Source: Dictyobacter formicarum | GTDB taxonomy: Bacteria > Chloroflexota > Ktedonobacteria > Ktedonobacterales > Ktedonobacteraceae | Assembly: GCF_016587435.1 (NCBI RefSeq) | Contig: NZ_BNJJ01000007.1 | Coordinates: 186,001 to 250,000, forward strand | DNA: 64,000 nucleotides | Reading direction: 5' to 3' | In this document: one piece after another, positions 50,267-60,010 of the stretch | Position numbering within the stretch: position 1 is the stretch's first letter | How the letters are laid out: every line of letters starts with the position of its first letter | Program-made: the position numbers and the translations under genes | Notes under the pieces: model-generated | Told to the model about the DNA's origin: nothing | What the model saw: the letters and a program-made list of their open reading frames with translations, nothing else | The model's database searches: none

Positions 50267-50295
50267 TTGCATTTTACAATTCTATACTGTAAAAT
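50267..50295 (+). promoter_or_regulatory. Possible promoter of the zinc-ribbon kinase gene
   Basis: TTGCAT (50267-50272), a 17-bp spacer and TAAAAT (50290-50295) lie 53 bp upstream of the start. Confidence 0.45.
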
Positions 50296-50348
50296 CATAT
50301 AAGGGTGGATTGTATTGAAGTAGCAAAAAACATGCAAGGATTTATATT

Positions 50349-52106
50349 ATGGAATCTTCCCGCATATTGTGCCATGTGTGTAAGGCGCCAAATACTCTCC
50401 ATGATGAGTTTTGTTGTTCTTGTGGGGCTGCCCTATCACAGCAACATGATACTGATGATGATATTTATGCAGCCAAAAATGCATTCATATCTCATTCCGG
50501 TGCGGCAGATGAGCCTGTGGCTGGAATGCTTTTAAAGGGGCGTTACCGCATTCGCCAGACCATTGGACAGGGAGGCATGGGATCAGTCTACCGTGCAGAA
50601 GACACGCACCTCGGGAACCGGCTGGTAGCAATCAAAGAATTAATCTATACTGAACTATCTGCACAGGAAATGCACACTTCAGCAGAACAGTTTCAGCGTG
50701 AGGCCCATCTGTTAGCTGGTCTACAACACCCTAATCTTCCAAATATCTATGACTATTTTGAAGAAAATAGCCGTTGGTATCTGGTTATGAGTTTTATTGC
50801 AGGCGAGACATTGGAGTCTTATCAGCAAAAGGCTACACATGGACAATTGCCAGTGCGTGAAGTGATTGGGATTGGGATTGAGCTCTGCAAGGTGCTGGAA
50901 TATTTGCACTCACACCATCCCCCGATTATCTTTCGCGATCTGAAACCTGCCAATATCATGCGTACTAGCAGTGGGCAACTCTACCTCATTGACTTTGGTA
51001 TCGCACGCCACTTCAAACCTGATCAATCGCGTGATACCGTGAGCTATGGCTCAGCAGGATTTGCTCCCCCCGAACAATATGGAAGGGCTCAGACAACACC
51101 GCGCTCTGATATCTACAGTCTGGGTGCCACATTATATACGTTGCTCTCTGGCTATGATCCTTCCCTCTCTCCATTTCGTTTACCTCCATTGGAAACGTTG
51201 GTATCAGATGTGCCTCCTGCGTTAGTACAGCTCATTACTCAGATGCTGGAAATGCAAGAGGAGAAGCGCCCTGCAAATGTTGAGGCGGTACGGCAGATGT
51301 TGCAAGGAATCGACACACGGGTTGAACTTCCGATTGCGCCGCCATCTCCGTGGGCTTCACGCCAGCCGATTGCGCCGCCATCTCCGTGGGCTTCACGCCA
51401 GCCGATTGCTGAATACGTCCCAGTTGGAGCGCATGGACAACAACAGATGCTGATGCCAGCCTCGACCCAGGCACCAGTGAAGTCGACAGGAAATGGCTTT
51501 TTAAAGGCTTTGGGTTTTCTAGGCACCCTGGTCAGCTACGGACTACTAGGCTTTGGCATTCTAGGTTCATTTATGATATTCACAGCTTCTCCTAATTATG
51601 CTTTCTTTGCCACTGAACTATGGGTTTTGGCTTTTTTCATCATAGTAGGATGGATCTTGTTGCGCGTATCATTGTGGCCATTTCGTAAGCCAACGAAGCG
51701 TGATGCACCTGTTTCTTTTTGGCGTCATGCAGGTACCGAAGGTGGGATTTTCCTGGGTGGAGCTATGGTGCTAGCCGGAGTCGTATGTACGTTCTTTTTA
51801 ATATATACATACTACCTCGTAAATCATAGAGGTGATGTGTATAGTGCCGGAGTTGGTGGCAGCGTACTCTATGCGACGAGTGGTCTGTATATTCTATTAA
51901 ATTCCAGGCTCAAGCCACCTCGAATTGACTTCTCTTCTCAACGCCAGAAGGCTATCGCGCTCACAGGAAGCCTGATCGGTGCCAGTTTTGGGGTACCTGG
52001 CTTGTTGATGACGTTGTCCTTTGCGGGAGGAACGATGGTTCCTGGCGTTATTCTGCTAGTAATAGGGGTATTTTTGACTTTTATTACGCGCTTGCGCACA
52101 AAGTAA
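50349..52106 (+). CDS. Ser/Thr protein kinase with N-terminal zinc ribbon and C-terminal membrane domain
   Basis: 585 residues. The N-terminus is a four-cysteine zinc ribbon (CHVCKAP ... CCSCGAAL). A Hanks-type kinase domain (about 55-315) has a glycine loop (IGQGGMGSVYRAED), LVAIKEL, IIFRDLKPANIM (Phe replaces the usual His of HRD), LIDFGIARHF and FAPPEQYGRA. A Pro-rich linker contains two exact 12-residue repeats. The last 190 residues hold about four to six transmembrane helices, beginning FLGTLVSYGLLGFGILGSF. It is probably a membrane-bound sensor or regulator kinase. A 10-bp hairpin lies just downstream. Confidence 0.87.
   Translation: MESSRILCHVCKAPNTLHDEFCCSCGAALSQQHDTDDDIYAAKNAFISHSGAADEPVAGMLLKGRYRIRQTIGQGGMGSVYRAEDTHLGNRLVAIKELIYTELSAQEMHTSAEQFQREAHLLAGLQHPNLPNIYDYFEENSRWYLVMSFIAGETLESYQQKATHGQLPVREVIGIGIELCKVLEYLHSHHPPIIFRDLKPANIMRTSSGQLYLIDFGIARHFKPDQSRDTVSYGSAGFAPPEQYGRAQTTPRSDIYSLGATLYTLLSGYDPSLSPFRLPPLETLVSDVPPALVQLITQMLEMQEEKRPANVEAVRQMLQGIDTRVELPIAPPSPWASRQPIAPPSPWASRQPIAEYVPVGAHGQQQMLMPASTQAPVKSTGNGFLKALGFLGTLVSYGLLGFGILGSFMIFTASPNYAFFATELWVLAFFIIVGWILLRVSLWPFRKPTKRDAPVSFWRHAGTEGGIFLGGAMVLAGVVCTFFLIYTYYLVNHRGDVYSAGVGGSVLYATSGLYILLNSRLKPPRIDFSSQRQKAIALTGSLIGASFGVPGLLMTLSFAGGTMVPGVILLVIGVFLTFITRLRTK
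51330..51401 (+). repeat. Two tandem 36-bp repeats in the kinase linker
   Basis: Two exact in-frame copies of a 36-bp unit encoding IAPPSPWASRQP. A recent duplication in a disordered linker. Confidence 0.8.
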
Positions 52107-52140
52107 GGGCTATCGCAGAATATGCAGCCCTAAAGTTTTG

Positions 52141-52195
52141 CTATCACAGTTACCTGACCTGGATGTATAAAGTCCCAGTCGTGTGACTGTGATAG
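52141..52195. terminator. Hairpin between convergent kinase and helicase genes
   Basis: CTATCACAGT (52141-52150) and ACTGTGATAG (52186-52195) form a perfect 10-bp stem with a long loop. No T-run follows on the plus strand. Confidence 0.4.
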
Positions 52196-52210
52196 ATAAC
52201 TCTAAGCTTG

Positions 52211-54301
52211 CTATGATTGTTCACCGACATTCCAGTACTGCCTATCAAAGCCCTGCATGAGTGGTGAGGTGCTATCCTCGGGGGTGACCACCAGGAGGGC
52301 GCGCATGGCACGTGTCATGCCGACAAACATGGTGCGGCGTTCAAGTGAGAGATATTCTTCGCGTTCCTCATCACTGGGTGTGTGTGGCATCGTTGTATGC
52401 CAGGTGCTCTCCAGGAAACCGGCCAGGGCGACAATAGGAAATTCCAGGCCTTTGGCTGAGCGCAGGGTGATGACTTTGATGCAGGAGCGTTTGAGGTCGA
52501 GCTCCTGGCCAGTCATAAAGGTGGCATCCAGACCTTGCCGAGTGAAATCTTCGGCAATGGCGCGGCCGGACTTGATGGTGGGACACAGGACGGCGCAGGC
52601 TCCCGAGCTCATGCGGTAGGCGCTGCGAGCCTGCCGGAAGAAACTGACGAGCAGTTGTAATTGCTGACGTTGATCCTGGATGCGGCGCATGATGGGCTGG
52701 GGACCATTATTGACGTAGAGGCGCTCTTCGGTATCTGTATCTAACGCTCCTTCGGCAAGATAGTTCTGGGCCGCCTCGCCGATTTCACGTGTTGAGCGGT
52801 AGTTGGCGTGCAAAATAGCCGTACGGCCCTGGAATTTGAGATCCTGGTGAACGTCGCTCCAGTTGAAGCCGCTACCGTAGATAGATTGGTTGGCGTCGGC
52901 GGTCACGAAGATACGGTTGGACTGTTTGCAGAGATGAACGAGGAGCCGAAGGGAGCTAGGGTCGAGGTCCTGGGCTTCGTCGATGATGACGGCATCATAG
53001 AACTGCGTATAGGCTCCCTGCGCAACATAGGCCTCGGCCATTGCTCTGGCCTGGCGCCAGGTGATTTTGCCCTGTTGGGCTAGACTCTGCTGCAAGGTCT
53101 CGAAGATGCTCCAGACGGCGCGGCGCTGGATACCTCTGAGGGGAAGCTTACGGCCCGGTCTGGCTGCGGTGAGATAATCTTTGAGCGTGTGGAGCTGCCG
53201 GGCTACGATCACCTGGTTGATCTCCTGGAGCAGATAGTCCAGGCTCATCTGCTCAATCGTTTGCTTCTGGCTCTGTTTCTGCTGCTCGCTGCCATCAAAG
53301 CGCGTCTTCTGGATAGCATGCTGCAGCAGGGTATTCATTTCGCTGTCATTCATAATATGCGGAGTCCTGCCAGCGTGGCTCAAGAGCTTGATGGCGACTC
53401 TATCGGCGGTCTGGACATCGACGAAGCGTATGTCTGTACCCAGCAGTTGCTCGAGCAGTTGGAGAGAAGAGTTGATGAGAGCATTGGTGTAGGTGGTGAA
53501 GAGGATGCGAATATCGTCGCGTCCCTGTTTGCGTAGCTCGGCAATAATCGAGCGCACACGATAGAGAGCGATGGTGCTCTTTCCCGTTCCTGGCAGGCCT
53601 TTGAGAAGCGTCGGGCCGCTAGCCTTCATACCCCAGTTGACATATTTTTCTTGTTCCGGCGAGAGTTTCAGCAGAAAGCTGATTAACTCACCTTCTTTGA
53701 AGCGCAATAGATCGTCAAGATGCTGGACATGGAGGTCTGGCTGCTGCATCACCTGCTGGAGGGGACGTGGGAACATATATTCCAGCAATTTATCAAGCAC
53801 AGCCGAGGGGACGTCAGGACAATCGAGCAGATCGTCTTCGGTTTGCAGATGAACCAGGCGCGGAAAATACTCTCCTGGTATCTGTAAGCGGGTGAGCAAT
53901 TCTTCTGTGATAGGTTGGGGAAGGCGTTTGGCGGTAGGCTCGTTTGTGTATGGTGCTTCCCAGCCAGGGATGCCTGGTTGAGCAAGGCGCAGTTCTGGTA
54001 CCAGGCCACCTAAAAACTCTGCGTCAATCTCTTCGTCATAGGTATCGTCATCTCGTCGCCGTAGCGCCAGCAAACTGACATGAGGCTTTTCAAAGGTATA
54101 GAAGATACGATAATGTCCACTACGGATACGATGCAGGCGTGGATGGAGATGCTTCAATTGCTTTTTCACTTTGGCATCCGGCGTGGGATCTTGTTCAAGG
54201 AGCTTGATCTTTTCGTGAATCTGCTGGACCTCTTTGTGTGGAAGGGCCATCCATTCATCTCTGAAACTGGGCTTCATAGTTGTATACCAGCCACTATCCA
54301 T
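52211..54301 (-). CDS. RelE/ParE-like toxin domain fused to UvrD/RecB-type helicase
   Basis: 696 residues. Residues 1-92 have the RelE/ParE fold pattern (MKPSFRDEWMALPHKEVQQI, LHPRLHRIRSGHYRIFYTF, VSLLALRRRDD). The rest is a superfamily-1 helicase with Walker A GLPGTGKSTIALYRV (about 234-248), VIIDEAQDLDPSSLRLL (Walker B), FVTADANQSIYG (motif III-like), ILHANYRSTREIGEAA and a C-terminal ITLRSAKGLEFPIVALAGF. No antitoxin gene is adjacent, so the RelE part may serve as an RNA- or ribosome-binding module, not a free toxin. AAGAGG lies 8 nt before the ATG. It is divergent from the three-gene cassette that follows. Confidence 0.85.
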   Translation of the reverse strand: MDSGWYTTMKPSFRDEWMALPHKEVQQIHEKIKLLEQDPTPDAKVKKQLKHLHPRLHRIRSGHYRIFYTFEKPHVSLLALRRRDDDTYDEEIDAEFLGGLVPELRLAQPGIPGWEAPYTNEPTAKRLPQPITEELLTRLQIPGEYFPRLVHLQTEDDLLDCPDVPSAVLDKLLEYMFPRPLQQVMQQPDLHVQHLDDLLRFKEGELISFLLKLSPEQEKYVNWGMKASGPTLLKGLPGTGKSTIALYRVRSIIAELRKQGRDDIRILFTTYTNALINSSLQLLEQLLGTDIRFVDVQTADRVAIKLLSHAGRTPHIMNDSEMNTLLQHAIQKTRFDGSEQQKQSQKQTIEQMSLDYLLQEINQVIVARQLHTLKDYLTAARPGRKLPLRGIQRRAVWSIFETLQQSLAQQGKITWRQARAMAEAYVAQGAYTQFYDAVIIDEAQDLDPSSLRLLVHLCKQSNRIFVTADANQSIYGSGFNWSDVHQDLKFQGRTAILHANYRSTREIGEAAQNYLAEGALDTDTEERLYVNNGPQPIMRRIQDQRQQLQLLVSFFRQARSAYRMSSGACAVLCPTIKSGRAIAEDFTRQGLDATFMTGQELDLKRSCIKVITLRSAKGLEFPIVALAGFLESTWHTTMPHTPSDEEREEYLSLERRTMFVGMTRAMRALLVVTPEDSTSPLMQGFDRQYWNVGEQS

Positions 54302-54670
54302 AGCATGTACCTCTTCATTATGTATTCGTTTTTGAAGCGCTCATGTCTCTGACGTGAGGAGGAGAAAGTAGATATGAGCAAGAATGAGCTGCTGATACCG
54401 TATTTTATCCGAAAAAGATAAATTTTGCAATGTATGGTATCTATAAATGCCGCTGGCAATTTTTAATTATGGAAGAGGATAACTCGTAAGAAATGCGTAG
54501 AGCATAGCTGGCTTTCTAGTGGTTTTGCAAGGGAACAGTGGAAAAGATAGCTGGACTATTAGCAACCAGACTTTTTTTGTATCTTCCTTGTTTTTCGTTC
54601 TTGAAAGAATTTAGTAAATTGCGGTGCTTTTTCGTCCTGCAACGAAATTTAGAAATTTTAAGGTTTTCTA

Positions 54671-54699
54671 TTGACAAAGATGCATTAAAGCTCTAAAAT
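54671..54699 (+). promoter_or_regulatory. Near-consensus promoter of the helicase-methylase cassette
   Basis: TTGACA (54671-54676), a 17-bp spacer and TAAAAT (54694-54699). It lies about 100 bp before the first cassette gene. The rest of 54302-54670 is AT-rich with no gene seen. Confidence 0.75.
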
Positions 54700-54799
54700 G
54701 GCGGTGCACTACATACGTAATTATAGGTAGTTCCTGAACAATATCTTTTCACTCCTGAGTTTATTTCTTGTGCTTCGTGCATAGAAAGAACACCCGATC

Positions 54800-57700
54800 A
54801 TGCCCAGTAAAACTATATTTCAATTTCGCGACCAGCTTATTCAGGATTATGCCTCTTATATTGATAGCTTTATCCAGATACGTGATACTACCATCAAGAC
54901 CTTTGTGGAAGGGAAACTGCGTGAGGGGGTGCTCTGGCCGGAGCCATTGATTCAGCTTAACCCGCTTTTTGATCCAGGGGAGCCGATTGATGAGCTGGTG
55001 GCCCAGGGGATCTTGCATCGCGAATGCGCGCGCATCTTTCGCAATGGGAAATCTGCCTCTAACGATCTCGGGTCGCCACTACGGTTGCACCGCCACCAGT
55101 CCGAGGCTATTCGAGTCGCCCAGCAAGGAGCCAGCTACGTCCTGACTACCGGCACTGGCTCCGGTAAAAGTCTCTCTTATATCATCCCTATTGTTGATCA
55201 TGTCTTGCGCCATGGCAGTGGTAAAGGGATCAAGGCCATTGTGGTCTATCCCATGAACGCGCTGGCCAATAGCCAGTTGAAGGAGCTTGAGAAGTTTCTT
55301 CAGTATGGCTATCAACATGGTAGGAGTCCAGTTACGTTCGCGCGCTATACCGGGCAGGAGTCCGATGAGGACCGTCAGCGGATCATTGCCCAACCACCTG
55401 ATATTTTGCTGACCAACTATGTGATGCTGGAGCTCATTCTGACCCGTTCGGTTGAGCGTCCGCTTATTTCTTTCCCTACCTTGCAATTTCTGGTGCTGGA
55501 CGAGCTCCATACCTATCGTGGCCGCCAGGGTTCCGATGTGGCGCTGCTGGTCCGGCGCGTGCGGGATCGCCTGGCGGCTGGCGAATTGCAGTGTATTGGC
55601 ACGTCGGCGACCCTGGCCGGGGCTGGTCGTTATGAGGAACAACAGGCTGAGGTGGCGCGTATGGCTACGCAAATCTTTGGTACCCGGGTCAAAGCTGAGC
55701 ATATCATCGGTGAGACACTGGTGCCTACGACCCGTGTAGCCGAGCGGGATGAGCAGTTTCAGCGCCGCTTAACGGAGCGTGTCCTCGATAGCTCCTATCA
55801 ACCTGCAAAAGACTACCAGAGCTTTATCCAGGATCCGCTTTCGATCTGGATCGAGAGCACGTTTGGGATTACCGAGCGCGGCGGTCGCTATGTGCGCACG
55901 GTTCCGAAAAGTATTGAGGGCGAGCGCGGAGCGGCTATCGAACTCAGTAACCTTACAGGAGCACCGGTTGAGCGCTGTATTGAGGCCATTCAACAGACGC
56001 TGCTGGCAGGCTATGAGTGCGAGCCACATCCTGAAACCGGACGCCCTCCGTTTGCCTTTCGCTTGCATCAATTTATCAGCAAAGGGGATACGCTCTATGC
56101 CTCGCTGGAGGCGAAACGCCATCTGACGCTGCAGCGCCAGCAGTTCGTGCCGGGTACACGTGAGCAGATGCATGTGCTCCTCCCGCTGGTCTTTTGCCGG
56201 GAGTGTGGACAGGAATATTACTGCGTTCGCATCCGCGATAAACACTTTGTGCCCCGCGCCCTCAATGATCAGGTGGATGATGAGAGCCAGGTCGGCTTTC
56301 TCTACTATAGCCCTGAGCATCCCTGGCCGCAGGATGGCGAATCGCTTATGGAGCGACTGCCCGACGGCTGGATTGAAGAAGTCAGATCTGGCGTGCGCGT
56401 GCGCAGCAGCCGCCGGAAAGATCTGCCGCTGGCGCTGCGCGTGCGCCCCGATGGAACCTTTAAAGAGAGCAGCGATACCTCGCCCGATGGTGAGGAGCTG
56501 GCCTGCCATTTTGTGCCCGCGCCGTTCCGCTTCTGCCTGCATTGTGGCGTCACCTATGGCTCGCGCCAGTCGGATGATTTCGCGAAGCTGGCCTCGCTCA
56601 GTTCAGAGGGACGCAGTACGGCGACGACGATTCTGAGCCTTTCGGCTATCCGGCGCTTGCGCGAGGACCCGCAGCGAGCGATGCCCGCCAAGATGCTCAG
56701 CTTTACCGATAATCGGCAGGATGCGTCGCTGCAGGCGGGCCACTTCAACGATTTTATTGAGGTGGGCGTGCTGCGCGCCGCGCTCTATCACGCGGTGCAG
56801 CAACGCGGAAGCGAAGGTCTGCAGCATGATGAGCTGACCCAGATGGTCTTTACCTCCCTCGCGCTGCCGCTCGATCGCTATGCCAGCGACCCGGCCGTGA
56901 AATACCAGGCCTTAAATGATACCAAACAGGCCTTACGGCAGGTGCTTGGCTATCACCTCTATCGCGATCTCAAGCGCGGCTGGCGCATTACGTCGCCGAA
57001 TCTTGAGCAGTGCGGTCTCCTCAAGATTCAGTATCGCTCGCTTGAGGATGTCTGCCAGGATGAAGAGGTGTGGAGCAAGTGTCATGGAGCCCTGAGCATG
57101 GCTTCGCCGCAGACGCGCGCCAAAGTGGGCAAGGTCTTACTCGATTATATGCGCCGGGAGCTGGCGATTAAGGTCGATTATCTGGACCAGGAATTTCAGG
57201 AGCGGATACAGCAGAGAAGCAATCAGTTCCTGGTCACGCCCTGGGCCCTTGATGAGAATGAAACCAAGGTCCATGCCTCGATCCTCTTTCCGCGTCCAGC
57301 TGGACACAAAGATTATGGTGGCAATGTCTTCCTGTCGGCGCGTGGTGGCTTTGGCCAGTATCTCCGTCGCCAGACGACCTTCCATGAGTTTAAAGAGAAG
57401 CTGCGCCTGGAAGATACGGATCAAATCATCTGTCATTTGCTGGAAGGGTTGCGCGTGGCTGGCCTGGTCGAGCGTGTGATTGAGCCACGCTCCAAGGATG
57501 ATGTGCCGGGCTACCAGTTGCCCGCCTCGGCGATGATCTGGCTGGCTGGCGATGGGACGCAGGCGTTTCATGATCCGATCCGCGTCCCCCGCGCATCGAG
57601 CGCGGGACATGGTACCAATCCGTTCTTCGTGGAGTTCTATCGCGCGACGGCGACGAATCTCGAGAACCTGCGCGCCTATGAGCATACGGCCCAGGTCCCC

Positions 57701-60010
57701 TACGATTTGCGTGTGCAGCGCGAGGAGGACTTCCGGGAAAATAAGATCCCCATCCTCTATTGTTCACCCACGATGGAGCTTGGCGTGGATATCGCGGAGC
57801 TGAATGTAGTCAATATGCGCAATATTCCGCCAACGCCCGCCAATTACGCGCAGCGCAGTGGTCGCGCCGGCCGCAGTGGTCAGCCCGCGCTGGTCTTTAC
57901 CTATTGTTCGACGGGTAGCCCCCATGATCAGTATTTCTTTAAGCGTCCCGAGAACATGGTCGCCGGGGCGGTGACGCCTCCGCGCCTTGATCTGGCGAAC
58001 GAGGACCTGGTGCGCGCCCACATCCATGCTATCTGGCTCACCGAGACAGGATTGAGCCTGGGACGCTCGCTCAAAGATCTCCTCGATGTCTCGGGGGAAG
58101 AGCCGACGCTTGAGCTTCAGGACTGGGTACGCGATAGTATCGAGGATCTTTCGGCGAAGAAGCGTGCGCGCAGGCGGGCCGCGCATGTGCTGCTGATGCT
58201 GCGCAATGAGCTGAGTGGCTCGGGATGGTACACAGAGGATGAATGGTTGGAGCGCGTGCTCGACCAGGTGGCAAAGCAGTTTGATGATAGCTGCAAGCGC
58301 TGGCGCACCCTCTATCGGGCGGCGCTCGATCAGGCCAGGCAGCAGAGCGCGATTATGCTGGATGCCTCGCGCAGTCAGGCCGATAAGGACCAGGCGAAGC
58401 GGCTGCGAGCTGAGGCCGAGTCACAACTGGCGCTGCTGACCGATATCTCGAGCCTGGAACAATCGGACTTTTATAGCTACCGCTATTTCGCGACCGAGGG
58501 CTTTTTGCCGGGCTACAACTTTCCGCGCTTGCCGCTGTCGGCCTATATTCCCGGACGACGCGTGCGCCAGCAGGCACGCGATGAGTATCTCTCGCGCTCG
58601 CGCTTCCTGGCTATCTCCGAGTTTGGTCCGCGCGCGATTGTCTATCACGAAGGTTCACGCTACCTGATCAATCGCGTCATTCTCTCCCTGGATGATAGCG
58701 AGAAGCTCACCACGAGCGGTGTGAAACAGTGCGAGCACTGTGGCTATCTGCATCCGTTGCAAGATGGCGTGGGCGTAGATGTCTGTGAGCAGTGCGGCGC
58801 GCAGCTCCCCATCCCGCTGCGCAATCTCTTCCGCCTGCAAAACGTCGCCACCCAGCGGCGCGAGAAGATTAATTCCGATGAAGAGGAGCGCGTACGCCTG
58901 GGCTATGAGATCCGTACCGCGGTACGCTTCTCGCAGCACGAGGGACAGTCTTCGGTGCGCGTTGGTCTGGCGATGCCTGCCGCGGATGCGGCCAGCGGTG
59001 ATGAGGCGGCCGAGGCACTGGCAAAGCTGACCTATAACCATTCGGCCCGGCTCTGGCGCATCAATCTTGGCTGGGTGCGACGCAAGAATAAGGAGCAGCA
59101 TGGTTTCGTGCTGGACATGGAGCGGGGCTACTGGGCCAAGAGCGAGCAGGCGGTTGACGAGCCTGATGATCCGCTGTCGCCGCGTACGGCCCGCGTGATC
59201 CCGTATGTGGAGGATAGCCGGAACTGTCTGCTCTTTGAGCCGACACTGCCGCAAAGTCTCAAGGTGATGGCCTCGCTGCAGTCAGCGCTCAAGAGCGCCA
59301 TTCAGATACGCTATCAGCTCGAAGATAACGAGCTGGCCGCCGAACCGCTGCCACACGAGATGATCCGGCGCTCCATCCTCTTCTACGAGTCGGCAGAGGG
59401 TGGCGCGGGCGTGCTTCAGCGCTTGCTTGAGGAGCCGGGCGCAATGCGTGAGGTGGCGCGGGAGGCTCTGCGGCTCTGCCACTTCGATCCCGATACGGGC
59501 GAGGATCTGCGGCGCGCACCCCGCGCACAGGAGGATTGCGAGGCCGCCTGCTATGATTGCCTGCTGTCCTACTACAACCAGCGTGATCATCTGCTGCTTG
59601 ATCGCTTTGAGATTCGACCGTTCCTTATCCAGCTGGCTCAGGGCCAGGTGGCGATCTCGCCAACGGGGAATGTGCGCTCGGAACATCTGGAGCAGTTGTT
59701 GCGCCAGGCCGGTTCTGACCTGGAACGGGAGTGGTTGCACTTCCTGAATGATCGGGGCTGCCGCCTGCCCTCACATGCGCAGCAGCTCGTTGAGTCCTGC
59801 GGCACGAGGCCGGACTTCCTCTACGATAGCGAGGGGGTGGCGATCTATATCGATGGGCCGCACCATCTGTATCCCGAGCGCCGGGCGCGCGATACGATGG
59901 TGACCGAGTGCCTGGAGGATCTGGGCTATTTCGTTATTCGCTTTGGACATCAGCAGGATTGGGCGGCGATTGTCGCGCAGTATCCACATATCTTTGGGAG
60001 GCCGGAATGA
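54800..60010 (+). CDS. DEAD/DEAH helicase with DUF1998 region and C-terminal nuclease-like domain
   Basis: 1736 residues. The superfamily-2 helicase core has Walker A TTGTGSGKSLSYI (about 115-127), VVYPMNALANSQ, a DELH Walker B (234-237), IGTSATLAG, and in the second lobe SGRAGRSGQPALV (about 1018). A four-cysteine zinc site, CEHCGY ... CEQCGA (about 1310-1335), precedes a DUF1998-like region with CEAACYDCLLSYYNQRDH (about 1580). The last 100 residues look like a Vsr/DUF559-type PD-(D/E)XK nuclease: EREWLHFLNDRG, RPDFLYD, VAIYIDGPHHL and a C-terminal FVIRFGHQQDW. This resembles DISARM DrmA and DrmB activities in one chain plus a nuclease. The stop overlaps the next start (ATGA). Confidence 0.85.
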   Translation: MPSKTIFQFRDQLIQDYASYIDSFIQIRDTTIKTFVEGKLREGVLWPEPLIQLNPLFDPGEPIDELVAQGILHRECARIFRNGKSASNDLGSPLRLHRHQSEAIRVAQQGASYVLTTGTGSGKSLSYIIPIVDHVLRHGSGKGIKAIVVYPMNALANSQLKELEKFLQYGYQHGRSPVTFARYTGQESDEDRQRIIAQPPDILLTNYVMLELILTRSVERPLISFPTLQFLVLDELHTYRGRQGSDVALLVRRVRDRLAAGELQCIGTSATLAGAGRYEEQQAEVARMATQIFGTRVKAEHIIGETLVPTTRVAERDEQFQRRLTERVLDSSYQPAKDYQSFIQDPLSIWIESTFGITERGGRYVRTVPKSIEGERGAAIELSNLTGAPVERCIEAIQQTLLAGYECEPHPETGRPPFAFRLHQFISKGDTLYASLEAKRHLTLQRQQFVPGTREQMHVLLPLVFCRECGQEYYCVRIRDKHFVPRALNDQVDDESQVGFLYYSPEHPWPQDGESLMERLPDGWIEEVRSGVRVRSSRRKDLPLALRVRPDGTFKESSDTSPDGEELACHFVPAPFRFCLHCGVTYGSRQSDDFAKLASLSSEGRSTATTILSLSAIRRLREDPQRAMPAKMLSFTDNRQDASLQAGHFNDFIEVGVLRAALYHAVQQRGSEGLQHDELTQMVFTSLALPLDRYASDPAVKYQALNDTKQALRQVLGYHLYRDLKRGWRITSPNLEQCGLLKIQYRSLEDVCQDEEVWSKCHGALSMASPQTRAKVGKVLLDYMRRELAIKVDYLDQEFQERIQQRSNQFLVTPWALDENETKVHASILFPRPAGHKDYGGNVFLSARGGFGQYLRRQTTFHEFKEKLRLEDTDQIICHLLEGLRVAGLVERVIEPRSKDDVPGYQLPASAMIWLAGDGTQAFHDPIRVPRASSAGHGTNPFFVEFYRATATNLENLRAYEHTAQVPYDLRVQREEDFRENKIPILYCSPTMELGVDIAELNVVNMRNIPPTPANYAQRSGRAGRSGQPALVFTYCSTGSPHDQYFFKRPENMVAGAVTPPRLDLANEDLVRAHIHAIWLTETGLSLGRSLKDLLDVSGEEPTLELQDWVRDSIEDLSAKKRARRRAAHVLLMLRNELSGSGWYTEDEWLERVLDQVAKQFDDSCKRWRTLYRAALDQARQQSAIMLDASRSQADKDQAKRLRAEAESQLALLTDISSLEQSDFYSYRYFATEGFLPGYNFPRLPLSAYIPGRRVRQQARDEYLSRSRFLAISEFGPRAIVYHEGSRYLINRVILSLDDSEKLTTSGVKQCEHCGYLHPLQDGVGVDVCEQCGAQLPIPLRNLFRLQNVATQRREKINSDEEERVRLGYEIRTAVRFSQHEGQSSVRVGLAMPAADAASGDEAAEALAKLTYNHSARLWRINLGWVRRKNKEQHGFVLDMERGYWAKSEQAVDEPDDPLSPRTARVIPYVEDSRNCLLFEPTLPQSLKVMASLQSALKSAIQIRYQLEDNELAAEPLPHEMIRRSILFYESAEGGAGVLQRLLEEPGAMREVAREALRLCHFDPDTGEDLRRAPRAQEDCEAACYDCLLSYYNQRDHLLLDRFEIRPFLIQLAQGQVAISPTGNVRSEHLEQLLRQAGSDLEREWLHFLNDRGCRLPSHAQQLVESCGTRPDFLYDSEGVAIYIDGPHHLYPERRARDTMVTECLEDLGYFVIRFGHQQDWAAIVAQYPHIFGRPE

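Noticed and set aside
59908..60006. Longer N-terminus for the SNF2-like gene
   Set aside because: It would lie inside the end of the preceding gene, while ATG 60007 overlaps the stop in the usual ATGA manner and begins a sensible protein.
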